Assembly (NCBI GenBank): GCA_011391855.1
Contig: JAABPT010000467.1
Coordinates: 1-11,394, forward strand
DNA: 11,394 nucleotides
Direction of reading: 5' to 3'
DNA from: Burkholderiales bacterium
GTDB lineage: Bacteria; Pseudomonadota; Gammaproteobacteria; Burkholderiales; Burkholderiaceae_C
The position numbers were made by a program, and so were the translations under genes. Numbering within the stretch: the first letter of the stretch is position 1; every line of letters begins with the position of its first letter. The notes beneath the pieces are model-generated. The model had not been told where the DNA came from and did no database searches. It saw only the letters and a program-made list of their open reading frames with translations. Shown in pieces: positions 5,964 through 11,394 of this stretch.

Positions 5964-6281
5964 GTGCAGATCGAACTGCAGGCCGTGGCCGCGCGCCACC
6001 CGGCGGCCCGGGCGGGCATGGCGCCGGCATTGAGGCCACTGAACCTGCGCGTGTTGCGCGGCGAGCCATTGGCGGTGATCGGCCCCTCGGGCGCCGGCAA
6101 GACCACGCTGCTGCAGGTGCTGGCCTGCGCGCTGCCGCCGGTGGCGGGCCAGCTCACGCTGGACGGGCAGAACCCCTGGACCTTGCCGCGGCGAGCGCTG
6201 CAAAAGTTGCGCGGGCGGCTGTTCCTGGCGCCACAGGTGCCGCCGCTGCCGCCGCGGCACAGGCACAAGGCCTGGGAGTGA
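5964..6281 (+). pseudogene. ABC transporter ATPase, N-terminal part only (joined to pdxJ)
   Basis: It starts at GTG 5964, 16 bp after the binding-protein stop. Residues 1-98 are a normal ABC nucleotide-binding domain start: LRGEPLAVIGPSGAGKTTLL with Walker A at 40-48, a short LDGQNPW turn, and the Q-loop LFLAPQVPPLPPR (Q91). After PPR the frame gives HRHKAWE and stops. That tail is pdxJ sequence read out of frame. The LSGGQ signature, Walker B and switch histidine are all lost, so no ATP hydrolysis is possible. A full PhnC-like ATPase would be about 220-260 residues. With no permease nearby, the importer cannot work from this locus alone. Confidence 0.85.
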
Positions 6282-6454
6282 ATGCCGGCCATGACCTCAA
6301 CCGCGACAACCTGGCCGACTTCCTGCGCGCCGTGCCCGGCGTGCTGGAGGTTTCGATCGGGCACGCGCTCGTTGCCGATGCGCTGGAGCTCGGCCTGCCG
6401 GAGACGGTGCGCGCTTACCAGCGATGCATCCGTGGCGCGAACGCCGTTTCATGA
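6254..6454 (+). pseudogene. pdxJ: PdxJ (pyridoxine 5'-phosphate synthase), last about 65 codons only
   Basis: A frame different from the ATPase reads AAQAQGLGVNAGHDLNRDNL, then LRAVPGVLEVSIGHALVADAL and an end at TGA 6452-6454. GxxVNAGHxLN and the VSIGHALVADAL helix-strand are the conserved C-terminus of PdxJ, which closes the ring of vitamin B6 as pyridoxine 5'-phosphate. No start codon or N-terminal three quarters exist upstream; ATPase sequence replaces them. The stop overlaps the acpS start (ATGA), the native pdxJ-acpS arrangement of many beta- and gammaproteobacteria. The 3' side of the join is therefore ordinary chromosome. Either de novo B6 synthesis depends on another pdxJ copy, or the join is an assembly artefact. 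Confidence 0.85.
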
Positions 6455-6867
6455 TCTACGGCATCGGCACCGACCTCTGCGACGTTCGCCGCATCGAGGC
6501 CACCTACGCCCGCCGCGGTGAACGCTTCCCCGAGCGCGTGCTCGGGGCCACCGAGATGCGCATCTTCCACGCACGCCAGGCCCGCGCGGCGGCACGCGGG
6601 CTGCGCTTCTTGGCCACACGCTTTTCGGCCAAGGAGGCCTTTTCCAAGGCCATCGGTCTGGGCATCCGCAGCCCCATGACCTGGCGCACCTGCGAAATCC
6701 TCAACGAGCCGAGCGGCAAGCCCTTCGTGCGCCTCTCGGGCGTGCTGGCCGAGTGGTTCGAAGCCCGCCGCCTGGTGGCCCATGTCACCGTCACCGACGA
6801 AACCGATTACGCGGCCTCGTTCGTCGTCGTCGAAACCCGCGTCACCTCTCAGGAACCCACCGCATGA
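6451..6867 (+). CDS. acpS: AcpS, holo-[acyl-carrier-protein] synthase
   Basis: 138 residues. It transfers 4'-phosphopantetheine from CoA to the serine of acyl carrier protein, an essential step for fatty acid synthesis. The family start MIYGIGTDLCDVRRIE (metal ligand D8) and the second motif RFSAKEAFSKAIGLGI (57-72, metal-binding E62) are intact. The C-terminal VTVTDETDYAASFVVVE strand is typical. ATG 6451 overlaps the pdxJ stop and fits the conserved N-terminus; a longer in-frame start at 6424 lies inside pdxJ. No own ribosome binding site is obvious, so it was probably translated by coupling to pdxJ. The pdxJ truncation removes that coupling, because the ATPase fragment terminates at 6281. 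Confidence 0.93.
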   Translation: MIYGIGTDLCDVRRIEATYARRGERFPERVLGATEMRIFHARQARAAARGLRFLATRFSAKEAFSKAIGLGIRSPMTWRTCEILNEPSGKPFVRLSGVLAEWFEARRLVAHVTVTDETDYAASFVVVETRVTSQEPTA

Positions 6868-7922
6868 CCCCACACGCTCCCGTCGTGCTCGACATTGCCG
6901 GCACCACGCTGACCCCAGCCGACCGCCAGCGCCTGAAGCACCCGCTCACCGGTGGCCTGATCCTGTTCGCGCGCAACTGGGCCGACCGGCGCCAGCTCAC
7001 CGAACTCACCGCCGCCGTCAAGGACGTGCGGCCCGACGTGCTGATCTGCGTCGACAACGAGGGCGGCCGCGTGCAGCGTTTCCGTACCGGCGGCTTCACC
7101 GCGTTGCCCGCCATGCGCGTGCTGGGCGAGATGTGGATGCACGACCCGCTCACCGCCACCGACGCTGCCACCGCGCTGGGCCACGTTCTGGCCAGCGAAC
7201 TGCGCGCCTGCGGCGTAGACCTGAGCTTCACGCCCGTACTCGACCTCGACCATGGCGGCAGCAGCGTCATCGGCGACCGCGCCTTCCACCGCGACGCCCG
7301 CGTGGTGACGATGCTGGCCAAGAGCGTGATGCACGGCTTGCTGCGCGCCGGCGTGGCCCATTGCGGCAAACATTACCCCGGTCACGGTTTCGTCAAGGCC
7401 GACAGCCACATCGCCGTGCCGGTGGACAAGCGCTCGCTCAAGGCGATCCTGGCAGAGGATGCCAAGCCCTACGAATGGCTCAGCGCCAGCCTGAGCGGCG
7501 TGATGCCGGCGCACGTGGTCTACCCCAAGGTCGACCACCGCCCGGCGGGTTTTTCCGAACGCTGGTTGAAGGACATCCTGCGCGGCCAGTTCGGCTTCAC
7601 CGGCGCCATCTTCACCGACGACCTCAGCATGGAAGGGGCTCGCCACCTCGACGGCGCCACGCTCACCTACACCGAGGCGGCGGCGCTGGCGCTGGACGCC
7701 GGCTGCGACCTGGTGCTGCTGTGCAACCAGTCGGTGGACGGCGGTGCGGCCGTGGACGAATTGCTGGCTGGCCTGAGCCGCGCCGCCGACGAAGGCCATT
7801 GGCACCCCGACCCCGACAGCGAGCGGCGCCGCCTGGCCATGCTGCCGGCCACGCCGCCGCTGCCCTGGGACGAACTGATGCACGACCCGGTGTACCAGCG
7901 CGCGCTCGAACGGCTGCCGTGA
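6864..7922 (+). CDS. nagZ: NagZ, beta-N-acetylhexosaminidase (cytoplasmic cell-wall recycling)
   Basis: 352 residues, glycoside hydrolase family 3. It removes N-acetylglucosamine from anhydro-muropeptides in peptidoglycan recycling. Motifs: GGLILFARNW (30-39), CVDNEGGRVQRF (62-73), KHYPGHG (169-175), the ADSH loop with the catalytic Asp180-His182 dyad, and IFTDDLSMEGA (249-259) with nucleophile D252. Length is normal and no signal peptide is present, as expected. The start at ATG 6864 overlaps the acpS stop (ATGA), with AGGA nine bases upstream. It ends 67 bp before the convergent rne stop. Confidence 0.95.
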   Translation: MTPHAPVVLDIAGTTLTPADRQRLKHPLTGGLILFARNWADRRQLTELTAAVKDVRPDVLICVDNEGGRVQRFRTGGFTALPAMRVLGEMWMHDPLTATDAATALGHVLASELRACGVDLSFTPVLDLDHGGSSVIGDRAFHRDARVVTMLAKSVMHGLLRAGVAHCGKHYPGHGFVKADSHIAVPVDKRSLKAILAEDAKPYEWLSASLSGVMPAHVVYPKVDHRPAGFSERWLKDILRGQFGFTGAIFTDDLSMEGARHLDGATLTYTEAAALALDAGCDLVLLCNQSVDGGAAVDELLAGLSRAADEGHWHPDPDSERRRLAMLPATPPLPWDELMHDPVYQRALERLP

Positions 7923-7945
7923 TCCCGGCGGTCTGAGTTCCGCCC

Positions 7946-7967
7946 CCTCTCCCACGGGTGGGGGAGG
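7946..7967. terminator. Hairpin between convergent nagZ and rne, probable bidirectional terminator
   Basis: CCTCTCCCAC (7946-7955) and GTGGGGGAGG (7958-7967) are complementary except for one T/G wobble position. They can form a stem of at least eight pairs. There is no T-tract on either side, so termination would be weak or factor-dependent. Its position between two stop codons supports the role. Confidence 0.5.
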
Positions 7968-7989
7968 TGGCAAGGCCAGTGCAGCGGCT

Positions 7990-10900
7990 TCAGCCCGCGC
8001 TGGCCTCGAACGGCAGCTTCAGCTGCGACAAGTCCTTCTTCGTCTCCACCAGCACCAGCGGGCCTTCGTCGGCCAGAACCTGGCGGCGCGGCTCGCGCGG
8101 CACGCGCACCGGCGGCGGCTCGGCGGCCATCGCCTCCTGCACGGCGCGGATCTTCTCGGCGTCGGACAGCACCCACTCCAGGCCGGCCGAACCGGCCAGG
8201 TGGCGCAATGCGTCGGTCGGCAACTGGTAGGACTCGATGCGGATCGGTTCGGCTGCGTCCGGCCGGGCCACGGACCTTGCCGCGGGCTCCTCCGCCACGC
8301 GCTGTGGCGCTTGCGCCCGTGCCACGGGCTCGACGGCGGCCGGAGCCGCTTCGACGGCTGGCGCTTCCTGCCAGGCCGCGTCAGCCGCCGCCGGCTCGGC
8401 TGGCGCAACGTCGGGTGCCGCCGCGGGTGCCCAGGTATCGCCCGAATCGGCCTCGGCCATCACGACCTCGGCAGCGGCGGCGCCTTCGCCCGGCTCACGA
8501 GCCCGGTCCCGGTCCCGGCCGCGGCCACCGCGGCGACGGCCACGCGGCTCGCGCTCACCGGTTTCGGCCACAGCTTCGGGCGCTGACTCGAGGGGCGCAC
8601 CCTCTGCGTTGCCGGAGTCCGCCGGAGTGGCTGCTTCCTGCGGCAGTGCGGTCCCTTCGGCGCCCACCGGTCCCTCTTCGCCCCGACCTTCGTTGCGGTC
8701 GCGGCCGCCACGACGGCGGCGTCGGCCCTTGCCTTCGCGGTCGGCATCGTCGGCGGCGGCTTCGGCACCAGGAGCGGCTTCGGCCAGGCCCTGCGGCGTG
8801 GCCACGGCATCTTCGGCGCGGGGTGCGCGCTCGGGGCGCGGACCGCGGCGGCCCTCGCCGCGGTTCTCGCCCCGGCCCTCACCACGCGGCTCACCGCGGC
8901 CCTCGCCGCGCGCCTCGTTCCGACCCTCGGCCCGCGGCGCGCGATCTTCGCGCTCTGCGCGCTCTGCGCGCTCTGCGCGCTCGGCGCGCTCGGCGCGCTC
9001 GGCGGGTGCGGCGTCGGCAGCACCTTCGGCGCGCGGGCCGCGGCCATTGCGGCCTTCGCGTCCCTCGCGGTTCTCGCGACCTTCGCGGCCTTCGCCGCGA
9101 CCACCGCGCGGCCCGCGCTCGCCGCGTTCGCCACCACGCCCGCCGCGTTCACCGCGCCGGCCTTCCCGTTTCTCGGCGGTTGCCGCAGCAGCAGCCACTG
9201 GCACGGCTGGCGCCAAGGCTGCGCCAGGCGCCGCGGCGGCAGGGGCCTGTGCCGGCGCGGGCGAACCGCCCAGCAGTCTCTTCACCCAGCCGAAGAACCC
9301 ACTGCCTGCCGGAGCCGGCGCTGGCACCGGCAAAGGCGCCGGGGCTGCCGGAGCGGCAGCCACCGGGGCGGCCTCGCGCACTGGCGGGGGCGGTGGTGCC
9401 GGCGGCGCCGGCTGGTCGGGCAGCACGCCCTTGATGACGGGTTCCTGCTTGGCGCGGCCCTTCTCCGAAGCGTCGCGGCGGCGCGTGATGCCCACCTCGT
9501 CGTCCGGCTCCTCGATCATGGTGTAGCTGGCCTGCAGGCCTTCCAGCCGCGGGTCGTCGTGGCGCAGCCGTTCCAGCTTGTAGTTCGGCGTCTCCAGGTG
9601 CTTGTTCGGCACCAGCAGCACCGTCACGCGCTGCTTGAGTTCGATCTTGGTGATCTCGGTGCGCTTCTCGTTGAGCAGGAAGCTCGTCACCTCCACCGGC
9701 ACCTGCACGTGCACGGCGGCGGTGTTGTCCTTCATCGACTCCTCCTGCACCATGCGCAGGATCTGCAGCGCGCTGGACTCCGTGTCGCGGATGTGGCCGG
9801 TGCCGTTGCAGCGCGGGCAGGTGATGTGGTTGCCTTCGCTCAGCGCCGGGCGCAGGCGCTGGCGGCTCAGTTCCAGCAGGCCGAACTTGCTGATGCTGCT
9901 GAACTGCACGCGCGCGCGGTCGGTGCGCAGCGCGTCGCGCAGTCGCGTTTCCACCTCGCGGCGGTTCTTGCTCTCTTCCATGTCGATGAAGTCGACGACG
10001 ATGAGCCCGCCCAGGTCGCGCAAACGCATCTGGCGCGCGATCTCGTCGGCCGCTTCCAGGTTGGTGCGGGTGGCGGTTTCCTCGATGTCGCTGCCGCGTG
10101 TGCTGCGCGCCGAGTTCACGTCCACCGAAACCAGCGCCTCGGTGTGGTCGATGACGATGGCGCCGCCGCTGGGCAGGTTCACCGTGCGCGTGAACGCCGT
10201 TTCGATCTGGTGCTCGATCTGGAAGCGGCTGAACAGCGGCGCGTCGTCGCGGTAGCGCTTCACGCGACCCGCCGTTTCCGGCATCACGTGGTTCATGAAC
10301 TGCTGCGCCTGTTCGAAGATGTCGTCGGTATCGATCAGGATCTCGCCGATATCGGCGGTGAAATAGTCGCGGATGGCGCGAATCACCAGGCTGCTTTCCT
10401 GGTAGATCAAAAACGCGCCTTTGCCCGCCTTGGAAGCACCGTCGATGGCGTCCCACAGCTTGAGCATGTAGTTCAGGTCCCACTGCAGTTCGGCCGCGCT
10501 GCGGCCGATGCCGGCGGTGCGGGCGATCAGGCTCATGCCCTTGGGGTATTCCAGCTGGTCGAGGTTTTCCTTCAACTCTTCCCGGTCTTCACCCTCGATG
10601 CGGCGGCTGACACCGCCGCCGCGCGGGTTGTTGGGCATCAACACCAGGTAGCGGCCGGCCAGGCTGACGAAGGTGGTGAGCGCCGCGCCCTTGTTGCCGC
10701 GTTCTTCCTTTTCCACCTGCACCAGCAAGTTGTCGCCTTCCTTCACGGCGTCCTGGATGCGCGCGTCGCGCGCATTGACGCCCTCGCGGAAATAGTTCTT
10801 CGATATCTCCTTGAACGGCAGGAAGCCGTGGCGGTCTTCGCCGTAGTCCACGAAGCAGGCCTCCAGCGAGGGCTCCACCCGGGTGATGACGGCCTTGTAG

Positions 10901-11022
10901 ATATTGCCTTTGCGCTGCTCGCGCCCTTCGATTTCGGTCTCGAAGTCGAGCAGTTTCTGGCCGTCGACGATGGCCAGGCGCCGCTCTTCCGGCTGCGTGG
11001 CATTGATCAGCATGCGTTTCAT
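7990..11022 (-). CDS. rne: Ribonuclease E, full length with long disordered tail
   Basis: 1010 residues. The endonuclease cuts single-stranded A/U-rich RNA and leads rRNA/tRNA processing and mRNA decay. It starts MKRMLINATQ; ATG 11022 has GGAG five bases upstream, and an in-frame GTG at 11028 is unlikely. The S1 domain covers about 36-125 (GNIYKAVITRVEPSLEACFV). The DNase I-like domain holds D301 (SVDVNSAR) and D344 (IVVDFIDM), matching E. coli D303 and D346. The zinc link is C402/C405 in CPRCNGTG. From about residue 530 the protein is low complexity: a Pro/Ala linker, then about 620-740 rich in Arg, Glu and Gly (RNA-binding-like), then acidic Ala/Glu/Pro stretches. It ends in a conserved-looking segment (YQLPTDALRHL through VETKKDLSQLKLPFE). 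Degradosome partners should bind the tail; the exact sites are not identifiable by eye. Confidence 0.95.
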   Translation of the reverse strand: MKRMLINATQPEERRLAIVDGQKLLDFETEIEGREQRKGNIYKAVITRVEPSLEACFVDYGEDRHGFLPFKEISKNYFREGVNARDARIQDAVKEGDNLLVQVEKEERGNKGAALTTFVSLAGRYLVLMPNNPRGGGVSRRIEGEDREELKENLDQLEYPKGMSLIARTAGIGRSAAELQWDLNYMLKLWDAIDGASKAGKGAFLIYQESSLVIRAIRDYFTADIGEILIDTDDIFEQAQQFMNHVMPETAGRVKRYRDDAPLFSRFQIEHQIETAFTRTVNLPSGGAIVIDHTEALVSVDVNSARSTRGSDIEETATRTNLEAADEIARQMRLRDLGGLIVVDFIDMEESKNRREVETRLRDALRTDRARVQFSSISKFGLLELSRQRLRPALSEGNHITCPRCNGTGHIRDTESSALQILRMVQEESMKDNTAAVHVQVPVEVTSFLLNEKRTEITKIELKQRVTVLLVPNKHLETPNYKLERLRHDDPRLEGLQASYTMIEEPDDEVGITRRRDASEKGRAKQEPVIKGVLPDQPAPPAPPPPPVREAAPVAAAPAAPAPLPVPAPAPAGSGFFGWVKRLLGGSPAPAQAPAAAAPGAALAPAVPVAAAAATAEKREGRRGERGGRGGERGERGPRGGRGEGREGRENREGREGRNGRGPRAEGAADAAPAERAERAERAERAERAEREDRAPRAEGRNEARGEGRGEPRGEGRGENRGEGRRGPRPERAPRAEDAVATPQGLAEAAPGAEAAADDADREGKGRRRRRGGRDRNEGRGEEGPVGAEGTALPQEAATPADSGNAEGAPLESAPEAVAETGEREPRGRRRGGRGRDRDRAREPGEGAAAAEVVMAEADSGDTWAPAAAPDVAPAEPAAADAAWQEAPAVEAAPAAVEPVARAQAPQRVAEEPAARSVARPDAAEPIRIESYQLPTDALRHLAGSAGLEWVLSDAEKIRAVQEAMAAEPPPVRVPREPRRQVLADEGPLVLVETKKDLSQLKLPFEASAG
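8949..9002. repeat. 9-bp tandem repeat, six copies, within the rne tail
   Basis: Three copies of CGCGCTCTG are followed by three of CGCGCTCGG with no interruption. On the minus strand they encode an AER tripeptide run around residues 674-691 of RNase E. The 9-bp unit keeps the frame, so copy-number change by slippage would alter tail length and charge without breaking the protein. Confidence 0.9.
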
Positions 11023-11394
11023 GTGCACTCCGCGGCGCGCCCGGTGGGCGCGCGCACTCAGGCGCCCCTGTCAAAGGGCGCAGATTCACACCAGATGCAC
11101 GAGAAGCGCGGCGGAACCGGGGTCGCGAAATGCCCTGGACTGCGTTGGACCGCGCCGGAGGCGGCGGTCAGCGGCGCAGCGTTGGCGCGTGCGCACCGCA
11201 CGCGTGGGCCGCGGATGCCGGCGCCTGCCCCCGCTGCCGCGGATCACGCGGCAGTGCTCCCACGGCGGCTGCTGCGGCGTTTTGCCGGGGCCGGGTGTGG
11301 GAGATGGGGTCAGACGGGAACGACATGGGCTGCCACTGCGTGCCGGGCGCAGGCTTCAGACCGGGCGGGCCCGCGTCTGAGGCCTTGAATTTTC
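11023..11394 (-). promoter_or_regulatory. rne leader / upstream region with three perfect hairpins
   Basis: No gene is supported here on either strand. Three perfect inverted repeats occur. GCGCGCCC-GGT-GGGCGCGC at 11035-11053 lies three bases upstream of the rne Shine-Dalgarno (minus GGAG, 11031-11028). CGCGTGCG-CAC-CGCACGCG is at 11186-11204. CTGCCGCG-GATCA-CGCGGCAG is at 11234-11254. A TTGACA on the minus strand (11074-11069) has no -10 at proper spacing. E. coli rne has a long structured leader through which RNase E limits its own mRNA; this region could serve likewise (inference). The real promoter may lie beyond the right edge. Confidence 0.45.

Noticed and set aside
3866..6364. Very long minus-strand open frame across egtD, the binding protein and the ATPase
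   Set aside because: It overlaps three recognised genes in another frame, shows no motif, and has the composition of a GC-driven shadow frame.
8949..9002. Possible CRISPR or regulatory repeat array
   Set aside because: Units are 9 bp with no spacers and code in frame for AER triplets, so it is a coding microsatellite.
9559..11388. Plus-strand 609-codon frame opposite rne
   Set aside because: The opposite strand encodes RNase E with every catalytic residue in place; this frame is its complement and has no recognisable domain.

Overview
The window reads as a high-GC Burkholderiales chromosome, closest in feel to Comamonadaceae or the Rubrivivax/Leptothrix group. The grounds are about 70% G+C in the core genes, a pdxJ-acpS-nagZ gene order, and an RNase E with a long Arg/Glu/Gly-rich tail ending in a conserved 'ETKKDLSQLKLPFE' type C-terminus. 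The genus cannot be fixed from this sequence alone.

Left part (1-5947): a selenium/hercynine locus. At the left edge lies the 5' part of senB (minus strand; selenosugar-forming glycosyltransferase family, formerly TIGR04348). Across a 43-bp gap it is divergent from an intact senA (EgtB-like, non-heme-iron selenoneine synthase). Further right are egtD (minus strand; makes hercynine, the SenA co-substrate) and, divergent from it, a secreted PhnD-like binding protein of the type annotated as a putative selenate ABC transporter component. Together they suggest selenium uptake, selenosugar formation (SenB), hercynine supply (EgtD) and C-Se bond formation on hercynine (SenA). The selenophosphate synthase (senC/selD) is not in the window.

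Between senA and egtD (about 1632-3870) sits a lower-GC accessory island. It holds a decayed C-terminal remnant of a Tn3-family transposase (two frameshifts), an overlapping DUF4160 / DUF2442-HTH gene pair with a palindrome at its start, and, on the minus strand, a DUF1778 antitoxin with an operator-like promoter followed by a truncated GNAT toxin. It looks like transposon debris and toxin-antitoxin cargo that split the selenoneine locus.

Middle (5964-6454): a scar. The gene after the binding protein is the N-terminal half of an ABC ATPase (Walker A and Q-loop present). It breaks at about 6251-6262 and continues, in another frame, as the last roughly 65 codons of pdxJ. The rest of the ATPase, any permease, and most of pdxJ are missing from this locus. 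The join is either a real deletion/rearrangement or an assembly misjoin.

Right part (6451-11394): acpS and nagZ follow in translationally coupled fashion (ATGA overlaps). A hairpin separates nagZ from the convergent rne gene, which encodes a 1010-residue RNase E with all catalytic and zinc residues. A 9-bp tandem repeat lies in its tail-coding region. The leader upstream of rne (11023-11394) has no gene and contains three perfect 8-bp hairpins, one next to the ribosome binding site.
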